A stretch of DNA of 19,995 bases from Glaciecola sp964643575 (GCA_964643575.1 CAZXTD010000069.1:1-19995), one strand, 5' to 3'. Shown: positions 1-8,400, counted from the first letter of the stretch. The notes: a model not told the origin generated them from the letters alone. Numbers and translations: made by a program.

Positions 1-205
1 CCGCACATGCATATCACGCACAGTAGCAGCGTCAACTTGAGGTATAGAGTCCTAAAATTCGCGATCGCAATTAAAAAAATACTTATGTATTTCAAAATGA
101 TACAAGCCTTATTAGCGAATGAATTTACTCCTCGACTCATACTAAGGTCCAAATCGAGTCAAAGTGCGTTAATCACTTATAGCATATACAGGCACTTTGT
201 CATCA

Positions 206-1580
206 TCAAAACGCGACCCTACCTGCTTTTACTGCCTTTCTTTTTATCGATAGTTTTGGCGCAAAGCTATATAAATCTCCGTTTAAACCAACAAGGCTGC
301 GTATAACTTCGGCTTCTTTTGCGACCTCAGCACAGGCTTTTAAATGCTCGGGTTCGCCGTGCACTGGCACCACACATTTAGGCCTTACCCAATCGAAAAG
401 TAGGCGCAAGTCCTCTTGATTAGGATGCCCTGAAGCATGAATAGCTTGCTCTGTGTTACCTTCATTAAACACATTAATCTTTCTCTCAGTTAACAAATTA
501 ACGAGTCTTTGTACTGATTTCTCGTTGCCCGGAATGATAATACTACTAAAAATAACCGTATCGCCGGCTTCTAAATCGCAATCGCGATGCTGATTGAGCG
601 ACAATTTGTATAAACCTGAACGAGGCTCTCCTTGAGACCCCGTTGCAACAATCATCACCTCATGCTTTGGCAAATACCCAATATGTCGACGCGGTGTAAT
701 ATTAAAATCGTCAGGCCAATAACCTGTGCTGCGAGCTATACTCACCATGTTTTCGAGTGCGGGGCCGAGTAAGCACATGTAACGCCGGCTCGCTTGTGCT
801 ATTTTGGCAAGAGTCACCAAGCGTGCAATATTGCTGGCAAAACAAGTCACCACAACTCGCCCTTGTGCCCTGCTGACTAACTCACCAATTCCGCGTTCAC
901 AAGCTTTCTCAGATAAAGTCTTACCCGGACGTGTTGCGTTAGTTGAATCACATACCATTGCCGTTATATTTTTACTTTTAAGATTTTCGAAAAGGCCGCG
1001 GTTAAAACCTTCACCCACCACCGGAGAATTGTCTATTTTCCAATCTCCTGTGTGCAACACTTTGCCAAGCGCTGTCGTAATTACCAGTGCATTGGCTTCG
1101 GGTATTGAATGTGTGCTAGCAATCCACTCAACCGTAAATGGGCCAATATCAAGCACATCCCCAGCTTTAACAATGACTATTGGCAAATCGTATTCTAAGT
1201 TTGCTCTGTAAGCTTTTCGGCGCAGTACTTCAGCCGTAAATGCAGTGGTATAGATTGGACACTTGAAGCGCTCCCATAAGTTCGTGCCAAACCGTCACTA
1301 CAGCGCCCAAATGATCTTCATGCGCATGCGTCAAAATAAGCCCATTGAGGCTATCGCGCCGATTGGTAATAAAAGATAAGTCTGCGCTGACGATTTGATG
1401 TTTCATGACGCCCGACTTTTTGTCATCAGCTTGGTCAAGTGGCACGTCAAAGGTCACACCACAATCCACCATAATCCAGCTTTGGTTATGGCCATATAGA
1501 TTAACATTCATACCAATTTCACCGGTTCCGCCAAGAGGCAAAAACCAAAAATCTTTAGCCGTTGGTATTTTTGAAAGCAT
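206..1580 (-). pseudogene. RNase J-like metallo-beta-lactamase exonuclease, frameshifted
   Basis: This is an RNase J-type beta-CASP metallo-beta-lactamase, a family of RNA endo/5'-exonucleases in the cytoplasm. The first 101 codons (from ATG 1578-1580, preceded by GGAG five bases upstream) carry the opening strand 'PLGGTGEIGMN' and the zinc motif HAHEDH (residues 85-90). Reading then leaves frame: the codons for HEL end at 1278 and the natural continuation WERFKCPIY starts at 1276, so one extra base (plus-strand T at 1277) splits the gene. The second frame holds HTGDWKID, the SxNATRPG segment and the C-terminal GHPNQEDL and VPVHGEPEHL motifs. Repaired length is about 457 aa, shorter than the roughly 555 aa of RNase J1, so the usual C-terminal domain is absent. 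The site is not a slippery heptamer, so I read it as a mutation or a base-calling error. The 205 nt downstream to the window edge show no gene I can support. Confidence 0.88.
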
Positions 1581-1835
1581 CAATACTCCACGTTTTCCTT
1601 TAGATACGCTTTTAGGTATTAAATAGCGCATATTCTCTTTCAATAACGCTAATTTATAAACGATTTGTGTAAGGATTGATGACAAAAGTGGCAGTTGTTA
1701 TCGATTAACCTTTTATTAACAAAATTTAATCTAATACTAGGGCTGTAAAGTAATCCTTAAATAAAAGCGCGCAGTAAATATTTTCACAACTAATGTTGAA
1801 ACGACCTGCTTTAATTAAGAAAAAAGGGAAACAAA

Positions 1836-3248
1836 ATGAAAATAAGCAAAACAATTCCATCCATCGCTATAGGTGCACTGTTATTATCTGGATGTGGCGG
1901 AGATAGCTTAGACGATCCACCCGTAAACCTTGATACTCCTCCTCGTGTTCCGCCCGCTTTTGCTGAAGTTCGTGTATTACACACTTCTCCAGATGCGCCC
2001 ATTGTTGACGTTTTTGCAGGAACTACGCCAATTGCAGCAATGCAAGATGTAGACTATCAAGTAGCATCTGGTTTGTTAAACCTTGATGCTGGCGATTACA
2101 CGCTTCGCGTAGAAGCCGAAACACCTGCAGGGAATGCTGAAGTATTAAGCGCAGCCGTCAGCTTAGCAAATGATACCCGATACAATGTGTTTGCAGTGGG
2201 TACCGTGGCTAACTTAGAAACACTTGTCGTAACGAGTTCAAAAGACGATGTTGCTGCGGATACCGTTCGCGCACAAGTTGTTCATGCTGCTCCAAATGCG
2301 CCGGAGGTAGATGTTCACGTTACCGCTCCTGATGCAGATATCGTCCCTACTGCACCTTTGGCAACGCTAGAATTTAAAGATTCAACAGGCCAAGTAGAAG
2401 TGCCTGCAGGCGACTACAGAATACGCATCACATTACCTGGCACCATGACAGTAGTGTATGACTCTGGCACGGTTGCACTTGCTGGCGGGTCTGATTTGCT
2501 AATTTCTGCAACACAAAATGTTGCGACAGGCGCGAGTCCCGTATCGTTGCTTGTTGCAAACGGCACTGGCGGAGCGGTATTGTTAGACGCTAACACTCAA
2601 GCAGGGTTGCGGGTAATACATGGTATTGCAGATGCACCAGCGGTTGATGTGATTGCCCAGATTCCTGACCCGGCAGATGCAACAATGACCACCGACCTTA
2701 CGCTTGTTGATGATGCAGCGTTTAAAGCAGTAACAGGTTATTTAGACGTTGACGGCGGCGATTATGTTATTGATGTTGCAGCAGGCACAGACAGAACCGT
2801 TGTACCAATTGACGATGCCGCCATCACATTAATGGATGGAGTACGTTACACTGCACTTGCAAACAACACCCTAGCTATGGCTGACTTAGACCTTATCGTT
2901 GACGATGGTCGTCCCATTGCGACGGCAGCACTTGTGCGCATTTTCCATGCGTCTCAGGCTACTGGCGGAGTTGATATCTATGTAACTGGCGACGGTGAAA
3001 TAATGGACGTAGACCCAGTATTTACCAACGTTGAATATTCTACTGATATGGTCTCAGAAACAGGTTATGTTCAGCTTCCTGCAGACGACTACGTGGTTAC
3101 TGTCACGCCAACGGGCACTAAAACCGAAGCTATAGAAACCGGTGTTTTGACACTTGAGGCTAACATTATTTACACAGCAATTGCTGTTGACGGAGATATG
3201 GAAGGTGACGGTCCACAGCTTATTTTGGCTGATGGCCTAATGCCTTAA
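1836..3248 (+). CDS. DUF4397-repeat outer-membrane lipoprotein
   Basis: This 470-aa secreted lipoprotein has a signal peptide ending in the lipobox LLSGC (lipidated Cys20; Gly at +2 favours outer-membrane sorting). It is followed by a Pro/Asp-rich linker and four DUF4397 repeats, at about residues 44-138, 144-252, 256-358 and 365-468. Each opens with a variant of 'RVLHTSPDAPIVDV' and closes with a 'GDY..R/VxV' strand. The fourth repeat is the most diverged at its opening (HASQATGGVDIYV). DUF4397 domains are beta-rich and cell-surface, with no firm biochemical function. The protein is acidic, as is common in marine secreted proteins. The start is supported by AAGGGA seven bases upstream of the ATG. 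The gene is divergent from the RNase J-like gene across 150-250 nt of AT-rich DNA in which I see no strong promoter, and it ends before a good terminator, so it is probably monocistronic. Confidence 0.9.
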   Translation: MKISKTIPSIAIGALLLSGCGGDSLDDPPVNLDTPPRVPPAFAEVRVLHTSPDAPIVDVFAGTTPIAAMQDVDYQVASGLLNLDAGDYTLRVEAETPAGNAEVLSAAVSLANDTRYNVFAVGTVANLETLVVTSSKDDVAADTVRAQVVHAAPNAPEVDVHVTAPDADIVPTAPLATLEFKDSTGQVEVPAGDYRIRITLPGTMTVVYDSGTVALAGGSDLLISATQNVATGASPVSLLVANGTGGAVLLDANTQAGLRVIHGIADAPAVDVIAQIPDPADATMTTDLTLVDDAAFKAVTGYLDVDGGDYVIDVAAGTDRTVVPIDDAAITLMDGVRYTALANNTLAMADLDLIVDDGRPIATAALVRIFHASQATGGVDIYVTGDGEIMDVDPVFTNVEYSTDMVSETGYVQLPADDYVVTVTPTGTKTEAIETGVLTLEANIIYTAIAVDGDMEGDGPQLILADGLMP

Positions 3249-3309
3249 GCGATAGTCTTATCGAAGTTCTTTTAACAAACTGGGTTCCCAATTGACCTTG
3301 TTGAATATT

Positions 3310-3335
3310 AGCCTCACTAATGTGAGGCTTTTTTT
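3310..3335 (+). terminator. intrinsic terminator after the DUF4397 lipoprotein gene
   Basis: A perfect 8-bp stem, AGCCTCAC / GTGAGGCT, with a TAAT loop is followed at once by a run of seven T. It lies 62 nt after the lipoprotein stop codon and should end that transcript. Confidence 0.9.
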
Positions 3336-3382
3336 ATGTTTCTGATGGCTCAAGCTTTCAAGCGTGTTATGCTTTTTGTATC

Positions 3383-3410
3383 TTAGTTTTTGAACATTAC
3401 CCCATATAAA
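3383..3410 (+). promoter_or_regulatory. possible sigma70-type promoter of the DUF1624 gene
   Basis: TATAAA at 3405-3410 is a fair -10 box. The best spaced -35 (TTAGTT, 3383-3388, 16-nt spacer) is poor. It would give a leader of only about 13 nt before the start codon at 3431. This is a pattern match only. Confidence 0.3.
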
Positions 3411-3430
3411 AGCCGATACCATGAAGACTT

Positions 3431-4168
3431 ATGCCACGAAATAGAACCCTCGATATTTTAAGAACCCTAGCAATTGTGCTGATGGTCATATTCCATTTCA
3501 TCTACGATCTTAAGTTTTTTGGATTTGTCGATTGGGATACACCAGATGGCAGTGGTTGGCGTGAATTTCGTTGGGTCATTATCAGTCTATTCTTTATTTG
3601 TTTAGGCGTCTCACTCACCTTTGCCCATAACAAACAATATCAGTGGCAGAAATTTTTTTGGCGATTTGCACAAATCGCTTTTGCGGGTATTGCTATATCA
3701 ATCGTGACTTACTTTGCCATCCCTGAAAACTGGATATTTTTTGGTGTTTTAAGCTTTTTAGCATTTGCCAGCATTACAGTAATAGGTTTTGTCAATCACC
3801 CTAAGCTTAGTTTTTGTGTCGGCATGCTCATCATTATTGTAGGTGCACTTCAAGTTATTCCAACACGATGGCCATTTTCACTAATGTTCGACAATTTACC
3901 CTCGTACACGAATGACTTTGTTGCATTATTTCCGTGGCTTGGCGTGGTATTTTTGGGAGTGAGTTTGGCACATACTCGTTTTATGAAAGATGACCCCCTT
4001 AGTTCAATTTTTAAAACAAAACATCGAGCGGGTGAAAATATTGAAAATAACAATCACACACTTGTTTCAAAAATATGGGTGTGGCCGGGTCAACATAGCC
4101 TTTCAATTTATTTACTGCATCAACCTATTTTAATGGGCGGGTTATACATGGTAACGCTAATGCTCTAA
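3431..4168 (+). CDS. DUF1624 / heparan-alpha-glucosaminide N-acetyltransferase-like membrane protein
   Basis: This 245-aa integral membrane protein opens with 'RNRTLDILRTLAIVLMVIFHF' type sequence. That is the N-terminal signature of DUF1624 proteins, which are bacterial relatives of lysosomal heparan-alpha-glucosaminide N-acetyltransferase in the acyltransferase-3/YeiB-like superfamily. I count about seven hydrophobic segments (near 9-28, 47-66, 78-96, 102-121, 126-143, 163-181 and 222-243). Family-typical residues are the His in TM1 (H22), 'FICLGVSLTFAH' after TM2 and the final 'GQHSLSIYLLHQP' with H230. A transmembrane acyl transfer to an envelope sugar or lipid is the expected role, but the substrate cannot be read from the sequence. 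An ATG ten bases upstream is in another frame and stops after seven codons. The ribosome-binding site is weak. The gene converges on the minus-strand cluster with 90 nt between stop codons and no visible terminator. Confidence 0.85.
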   Translation: MPRNRTLDILRTLAIVLMVIFHFIYDLKFFGFVDWDTPDGSGWREFRWVIISLFFICLGVSLTFAHNKQYQWQKFFWRFAQIAFAGIAISIVTYFAIPENWIFFGVLSFLAFASITVIGFVNHPKLSFCVGMLIIIVGALQVIPTRWPFSLMFDNLPSYTNDFVALFPWLGVVFLGVSLAHTRFMKDDPLSSIFKTKHRAGENIENNNHTLVSKIWVWPGQHSLSIYLLHQPILMGGLYMVTLML

Positions 4169-4258
4169 TTTCCATCATTGAACACAAGCAATGCGTCATT
4201 CGAAATATGTACAAGGCTCGCAAAGCATCTAACAAACAACTCTGTATATCTCAAAAGA

Positions 4259-5140
4259 CTAGCCACCACATAAAATATTGTGCGATAGGACCCAAATACC
4301 CTCGACTGATTTTTGATTAAGGCTAATGTTAGCAAGGAAAAGCGTATTACCTTTAAGCACGTATGTGCCCGACAATTGTGACAAGGATTGCGTCCCAATT
4401 TGGCTTGCTATTTTACCGCTTAATTCATGGTCAAACCATAAAGGATAAAGCCTCACTAGCTGTTGTCCTGGTGCGTATGCTTGCAGCAACGCTTGCTCAT
4501 TCTTAGTTTGAATACCAGAAGCAAACCTCACTATTTTTGAATAGCCATGTTTGCCCTCTTGCTGACGTTTATTGTTACCCTTGCCGCCTAAAAATGTTAA
4601 GTCCTTGGGCGAGGCACTGTTATCAAAAGCGCCTATCCCTATTCCAACACATTGATGCATATAATTTAAAATACGCATACTTGCATAAAAATCATCTGGA
4701 AACGATAAACGCAAGTTAGCCGAAGACAATTTGCCAAGTTGTGCGTATTGGCTTTTAATATCATTGTCGCTTGGGTGTTCTTTTAGTCTTGCCTGCCTAC
4801 TCTTGAATATTTGCTTGGTTGTGTTTTTATCTATTGCATTATTCAGAACATCAACGTCATGTTTAAACAATTTATTTTCAAATTGTTCTTTTGCTTGGAT
4901 TTTTCTCGACTTGAGAGTCTGTCGCGGCGGCGGTGGTGGCAAACTGATATTCTCAAAACGTAAACTAGGTATAAGGGTACTTTTAGTGGGTTTTGGTGCA
5001 TCTTGGTTGTTTTGTTGGAGCACCTTCTCTTGCTTAACTACGCTTGGCATGTCTGATAGAAAAAAATAATCTATCGTGAGGCTAAGCGCTATCACCAGCA
5101 GACTGGCGATAGCGTATTTTTGATTACTCGACGCCAACAT
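4259..5140 (-). CDS. bitopic membrane protein with proline-rich linker, unknown function (last gene of the cluster)
   Basis: I do not recognise this 293-aa protein. It has a short N-terminal cytoplasmic tail, one hydrophobic helix at about residues 10-29, and then a roughly 260-residue part predicted to be periplasmic. The latter begins with a polar linker and a run of five prolines (68-72), followed by a charged helical stretch (about 77-135) and a mixed alpha/beta C-terminal part ending with 'VEGIWVLSHNILCGG'. The proline run just after a single TM resembles the extended linkers of TonB-like or TolA-like bitopic proteins, but no TonB C-terminal motif is visible. It is the last gene of the minus-strand run, starting 9 nt after the preceding stop and sitting two genes below the ExbB/TolQ-like channel gene, so it may span or contact the periplasm for that channel (inference). 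Confidence 0.8.
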   Translation of the reverse strand: MLASSNQKYAIASLLVIALSLTIDYFFLSDMPSVVKQEKVLQQNNQDAPKPTKSTLIPSLRFENISLPPPPPRQTLKSRKIQAKEQFENKLFKHDVDVLNNAIDKNTTKQIFKSRQARLKEHPSDNDIKSQYAQLGKLSSANLRLSFPDDFYASMRILNYMHQCVGIGIGAFDNSASPKDLTFLGGKGNNKRQQEGKHGYSKIVRFASGIQTKNEQALLQAYAPGQQLVRLYPLWFDHELSGKIASQIGTQSLSQLSGTYVLKGNTLFLANISLNQKSVEGIWVLSHNILCGG

Positions 5141-5149
5141 AAACAGGTA

Positions 5150-5626
5150 TTATTTGCTAAGACTTGAGAGCGCAGTCAGTTCCATACGCTGCGCCACTGA
5201 CCGAAGTAAAGCTTGTTGTTGTAAGCGCTTATTATTGCCCGTGTCAGCTTTGTCTGCATTTGGCACATTAGCACTAATACTAGTAGACTCCGGCAATTGC
5301 GCTATATCTATTGCCTTGTTGGTTTCTTTATTCTTAAGTGCCTGATTATTAACTTCACTCGAGTCTAATGGAGTTGAATCTAATTTGGTTTCAAGGTTTA
5401 AAAGCCTCTCTTTTAGCGCATTATTTTCGGCTTGCATCACTTGCAAAGCCTCTTGGAGCTCAGCCTTTAGTGCTATTTCGATTGCAGCGACACTCTCATC
5501 TTGGTTTTGCGTTTGATTAAACAAATCATCCCAGCTAGGAAGGCTGATATTTTTAGCAATGCCCGATTGTAGGCCTAGGTAGACAATTGCTAACACACTA
5601 ATACCTATAAATACTTTTTTCATCAC
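5150..5626 (-). CDS. small bitopic protein with periplasmic coiled coil, unknown function
   Basis: This 158-aa protein has an N-terminal hydrophobic helix (about residues 4-22) with a basic start (MMKK), which could be an uncleaved anchor or a signal peptide. A region at about residues 45-82 (AAIEIALKAELQEALQVM and on) has heptad-like spacing of Leu/Ala and should form a coiled coil. The C-terminal half is Asn/Ser/Lys-rich and ends with another Leu-rich helix. No family is recognised. Its ATG overlaps the stop of the ExbB-like gene by four bases (ATGA), which implies translational coupling and a role with that channel. The next gene starts 9 nt after its stop. A single TM followed by a periplasmic coiled coil would suit a stator-partner or adaptor, but the sequence alone does not prove it. 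Confidence 0.8.
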   Translation of the reverse strand: MMKKVFIGISVLAIVYLGLQSGIAKNISLPSWDDLFNQTQNQDESVAAIEIALKAELQEALQVMQAENNALKERLLNLETKLDSTPLDSSEVNNQALKNKETNKAIDIAQLPESTSISANVPNADKADTGNNKRLQQQALLRSVAQRMELTALSSLSK

Positions 5627-6315
5627 GATTCCTCAAATTTATTTGCTTTTGTTGTCGCGCTAATTTTACCTTCACCTTGTGTATCAAACTTTGCGTATTG
5701 CATGTCTTGTTTGGCATGTAATATACCCAAATATGCACGTAAAGCAGTTGCGGTAGGCAAGCCCACAACCGTGGTCATAAAGGCCATCGAAAATTGTGTC
5801 GTTAAAATACTAATTACATTATTGACGTTTTCGGGGTTTAAGCTTTGCTCCGACAAACTGCCAATACCCAAACTAATACCCAAAAGTGTAAAGGTAAGGG
5901 CTAAAGTAGAAATACCATTCGCTGTTTGCATCCCGACCTGATACCAGAACACACGCTGACCAAGCAAACTATTAATGTTAAGGGAGCTTGTGCCAGAGTC
6001 TAGTCGTTTAGGGTCTTTAATACTTAGCGCATTCAATCGAAAAATAGACCAAATACCTGCGCCCAACAAAAGGCTAAATAACAAGCTAAAACCCAAACCA
6101 AAATATTTACCAATCCATAAAAGAATATCGACCAGATTCATATTGGTTGCTAAACTCAAGAGCGCAAACACTATTGCACAAGCACCAAAAAAGTAGCAAA
6201 AATAATGCAAGGCTCGGTTAAGTTTTTGCAGCGTCGCCGTATTGCTTCTTTTATCGCTATCATGAAAGCCACTGTTATCAATAGTTTGATGTTCAGCACA
6301 AGTTGGCGTATTCAT
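5623..6315 (-). CDS. ExbB/TolQ/MotA-like proton-channel family protein
   Basis: This 230-aa membrane protein has four hydrophobic segments at about residues 36-57, 66-93, 133-153 and 172-197. The last two form the family core: 'STLALTFTLLGISLGIGSL' matches the ExbB/TolQ TM2 pattern (small residues, then G-L-x-G-T-V-x-G), and 'FSMAFMTTVVGLPTATALR' matches the TM3 pattern ('A-L-x-x-T-x-x-G-L'). ExbB, TolQ and MotA form pentameric inner-membrane channels that couple proton flow to work through a bitopic ExbD/TolR/MotB partner. The best partner candidate here is the first gene of the cluster (17807-18343). The start overlaps the upstream stop by one base (TAATG), and the stop overlaps the next gene by four bases. 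The cytoplasmic loop between the TM pairs is short (about 94-130), closer to ExbB/TolQ than to flagellar MotA. Confidence 0.78.
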   Translation of the reverse strand: MNTPTCAEHQTIDNSGFHDSDKRSNTATLQKLNRALHYFCYFFGACAIVFALLSLATNMNLVDILLWIGKYFGLGFSLLFSLLLGAGIWSIFRLNALSIKDPKRLDSGTSSLNINSLLGQRVFWYQVGMQTANGISTLALTFTLLGISLGIGSLSEQSLNPENVNNVISILTTQFSMAFMTTVVGLPTATALRAYLGILHAKQDMQYAKFDTQGEGKISATTKANKFEES

Positions 6316-6785
6316 TATTTTCTAAAACCCATACGCGCGTTCATAATGGCGTGATTACTCATATTAATCGTGGCTAACCATTGCTCGCCTGCATTGCGCT
6401 TGTTTTCAGCACCAGCATGCACTAAAAAGGTACGATCAAAATCATCAAACGCTCGTTTTACGTGGGCTGAACCAGACTGTGCCAAACGTTCATCACGCAT
6501 TACCATGCGCTCCATATCTGTTAGTTGGCGTTGACGTTTGCTCAATTGCAGTGAGCGCTGTTCAATAGTTAAATCGGGTCTAAGTAAGTCTTGAATCAGT
6601 GCAGCACGCTCGCGTTCAAGGTTTTGAAGGCTTAGAGTGCTTACACCTCGCGCACTTGTATTAAATGAGCTAGCGTTTGCTTTTGTCGCAGCATGAGCGC
6701 TACTAATAAAGCCTAACAGTAAAATTGTGGCGCAAAGTTTTGCCGTGATATTTTTGCTAAGGTTGTACGCTGTTAATATCGACAT
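6315..6785 (-). CDS. small secreted helical protein, unknown function
   Basis: This 156-aa protein has a convincing Sec signal peptide: a basic patch, a hydrophobic core 'LCATILLLGFI' and a likely cleavage after SAHA (residue 32). The mature part is charged and helical, rich in Arg, Glu and Gln, with a Leu-repeat segment 'LSLQNLERERAALIQDLL' and 'RQRQLTDMERMVMRDERL'. No Cys is left in the mature chain and no domain is recognised. AGAGGAAA lies about nine bases upstream of the ATG. It touches the ExbB-like gene through a TAATG junction and follows another secreted coiled-coil protein by 61 nt. A periplasmic accessory of the channel complex is the simplest reading (inference). Confidence 0.8.
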   Translation of the reverse strand: MSILTAYNLSKNITAKLCATILLLGFISSAHAATKANASSFNTSARGVSTLSLQNLERERAALIQDLLRPDLTIEQRSLQLSKRQRQLTDMERMVMRDERLAQSGSAHVKRAFDDFDRTFLVHAGAENKRNAGEQWLATINMSNHAIMNARMGFRK

Positions 6786-6846
6786 AATCTAATTTCCTCT
6801 TGTTTGATGAAGGCGGTAATTTACAAAATACCTATATACAAAATAC

Positions 6847-7743
6847 TTATAAAAATAGGCTCACAGAGCTTGCAGGTGTAGTAGATGGCCCTGCGCTTAG
6901 TGCGTCTTGTTCTTGCATTTCACTAATCGCAAACTCAAGTGACTGCGCGTCTAAGGCAACAATCTTAGCCATGTAACTTAACATTAAAGCTTCTTGGTCG
7001 AGTAAAGACTGCTCAGACGAAGACTGCATAAGCAACTGCCTAATGTATTCTTGAGTGCTGACTTCAACGCCATCAACACTAGCAGCGAGGTTTGACTGAT
7101 GATTTGCGATCGCTTCTTTGAGCTGTTCAATTTTCGCTAAATTGGCCGCAAACTCACTTGCATATGGACTCTGTTCTATTTGCCCACCTTGCAATAAAGT
7201 ATCGTCAACTTGCTGCATTACCTTTTCCATGCGTTGTCGCGCTTCTTGTTGACTCAATTTAAGCTGATAAGCTTGTGAGTTTTGTTCGATATTATCTTGT
7301 TGATAAAGTGATGCGAGTACTTCTTGATAAACTTGCATTTTGCTATCAAGTTGGTCTTGACGCAGTTGCTGACCAGTTTGTAGTAGGTCTAAAAAGCCTG
7401 ATTTAAGCTGAACCAAGTCAACGCGTTCATCAATCATCTGATTTGACTCGCTGCCCTCAAGTAAGCTTTGTAACGCTTTTATTTGTTGGCTGCTAGCGAC
7501 AACTTCTTGATCGATTTGCAGTAGTTCATTGGCCATCGGCGACATTCTAAAGTCTTGCTGTATGCGCTTTTCAATTAAATTTGCAGGTAACTCTACCAGT
7601 GACTCTGCCGAGACTGGCTGCCAATTATCTTGCTGATTTACTTGTTGCTGCCCGTTGGGCTGAGCTGCGTTTACTTGCATGCTCAGGCTCAATACTACCG
7701 CGACAGTTAATGCCGAGAAAAAGCGAGTTTTTTGATTTTTCAT
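6847..7743 (-). CDS. secreted Gln-rich coiled-coil protein, unknown function
   Basis: This 298-aa protein has a clear signal peptide (MKNQKTRFF, hydrophobic core, cleavage near VNA-AQ at residue 27). The mature chain is strikingly rich in Gln and in helix-formers, with coiled-coil-like segments at about residues 78-115, 128-185 and 200-285, and an unstructured Gln/Asn-rich N-terminus. It contains no Cys and no recognisable catalytic motif. The start is decided by a perfect AGGAGG five bases upstream of the ATG, the strongest ribosome-binding site in the cluster, which suggests it is made in larger amounts than its neighbours. Nine bases separate it from the lipoprotein gene upstream. A periplasmic rod or spacer linking the lipoprotein to the inner-membrane channel would fit the layout, but that is inference. 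Confidence 0.82.
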   Translation of the reverse strand: MKNQKTRFFSALTVAVVLSLSMQVNAAQPNGQQQVNQQDNWQPVSAESLVELPANLIEKRIQQDFRMSPMANELLQIDQEVVASSQQIKALQSLLEGSESNQMIDERVDLVQLKSGFLDLLQTGQQLRQDQLDSKMQVYQEVLASLYQQDNIEQNSQAYQLKLSQQEARQRMEKVMQQVDDTLLQGGQIEQSPYASEFAANLAKIEQLKEAIANHQSNLAASVDGVEVSTQEYIRQLLMQSSSEQSLLDQEALMLSYMAKIVALDAQSLEFAISEMQEQDALSAGPSTTPASSVSLFL

Positions 7744-7752
7744 AACTGCCTC

Positions 7753-8334
7753 CTAATTTAAAGCCCAAGTGCGCTGACGGCGCAACTCAGCCTGTAGGTC
7801 TGGGTTGATGTTGAGAAGTTTTAGTGATTGTGAATTGATAGAATGTTGCTTAACTAAAGCTGTTGCCGTATCCACAAATGACGAGTAATCCTCAAAGTAA
7901 AGATCTTGCTGTGGGAAATCACGTCGAAACGCCTGCAATGAGTCACTGGCTGCTTTCATGTCACCGGCTTTCATATAATTGAAAAAAGAAAGTGCTCTAA
8001 ATTGCATCGCCAACTGTGCGTCTGGATGCTTAGGTGAAAACGCAATGCCATCAATACAAAAGCTTGCCGTATTGGCTAAGGCTAAGTATTGACTCGGTGT
8101 TGCATGAGCAAAAGCAGCTTGTTGCTCGCTCACCTGCGCTGCACAGCGTAAATCGATGCGATGGTAATTAGTTTGTAAGGTATCGACATTGGCCGTTTGT
8201 GCGTATTGGGTCATGCCGCAAGCGCTCAAACCAATTAGGCTAAGTGCAATGACGAAAATTCGAGCTAGCTCTGTAATTGTGCTGTGAGTTGAACTTTGAC
8301 CTAGGCCTGTGTAAAAACTGTTAGTGGGTTTCAT
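7753..8334 (-). CDS. lipoprotein, possible helical-repeat domain
   Basis: This 193-aa protein has an unusually long polar n-region (about 23 residues), a hydrophobic core 'IFVIALSLIGLSAC' and a lipobox LSAC with Cys39, followed by Gly and Met, so outer-membrane sorting is expected. The start is well fixed by GGAG six to seven bases upstream of the ATG, so the long n-region appears genuine. The mature part is mainly helical. The segment from about 75 to 165, with 'ALANTASFC', 'MQFRALSFFNYMKAGDMKAASDSLQAFRRDFP' spread over alternating helices, has the look of two TPR-like helical hairpins, but I would not call TPR with certainty. Two mature Cys (about positions 64 and 93) could form a disulfide. 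It is the first gene after the AT-rich 99-nt spacer and the only lipoprotein of the cluster, so it is the probable outer-membrane contact. Confidence 0.83.
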   Translation of the reverse strand: MKPTNSFYTGLGQSSTHSTITELARIFVIALSLIGLSACGMTQYAQTANVDTLQTNYHRIDLRCAAQVSEQQAAFAHATPSQYLALANTASFCIDGIAFSPKHPDAQLAMQFRALSFFNYMKAGDMKAASDSLQAFRRDFPQQDLYFEDYSSFVDTATALVKQHSINSQSLKLLNINPDLQAELRRQRTWALN

Positions 8335-8400
8335 ACTTATCTCCAGTAGATGCTTACTGAAGGCTATAAAACGTTTTGGATATTTTTTTTAAGTTGAATC

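Noticed and set aside
61..68. GCGATCGC palindrome
   Set aside because: It is a single 8-bp site with no second copy nearby and no promoter context, so chance is sufficient.
7..306. Plus-strand open frame at the left edge
   Set aside because: It runs into the antisense of the RNase J-like gene, has no ribosome-binding site and no recognisable composition. The minus-strand reading has clear family motifs.
1262..1290. Programmed ribosomal frameshift in the RNase J-like gene
   Set aside because: There is no slippery heptamer, internal Shine-Dalgarno sequence or downstream pseudoknot-like structure at the junction, and the family is not known for frameshifting.
4731..5069. Plus-strand open frame with a run of glycines
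   Set aside because: It is the antisense of the proline-rich linker of the 4259-5140 gene, with no ribosome-binding site and no protein-like features.
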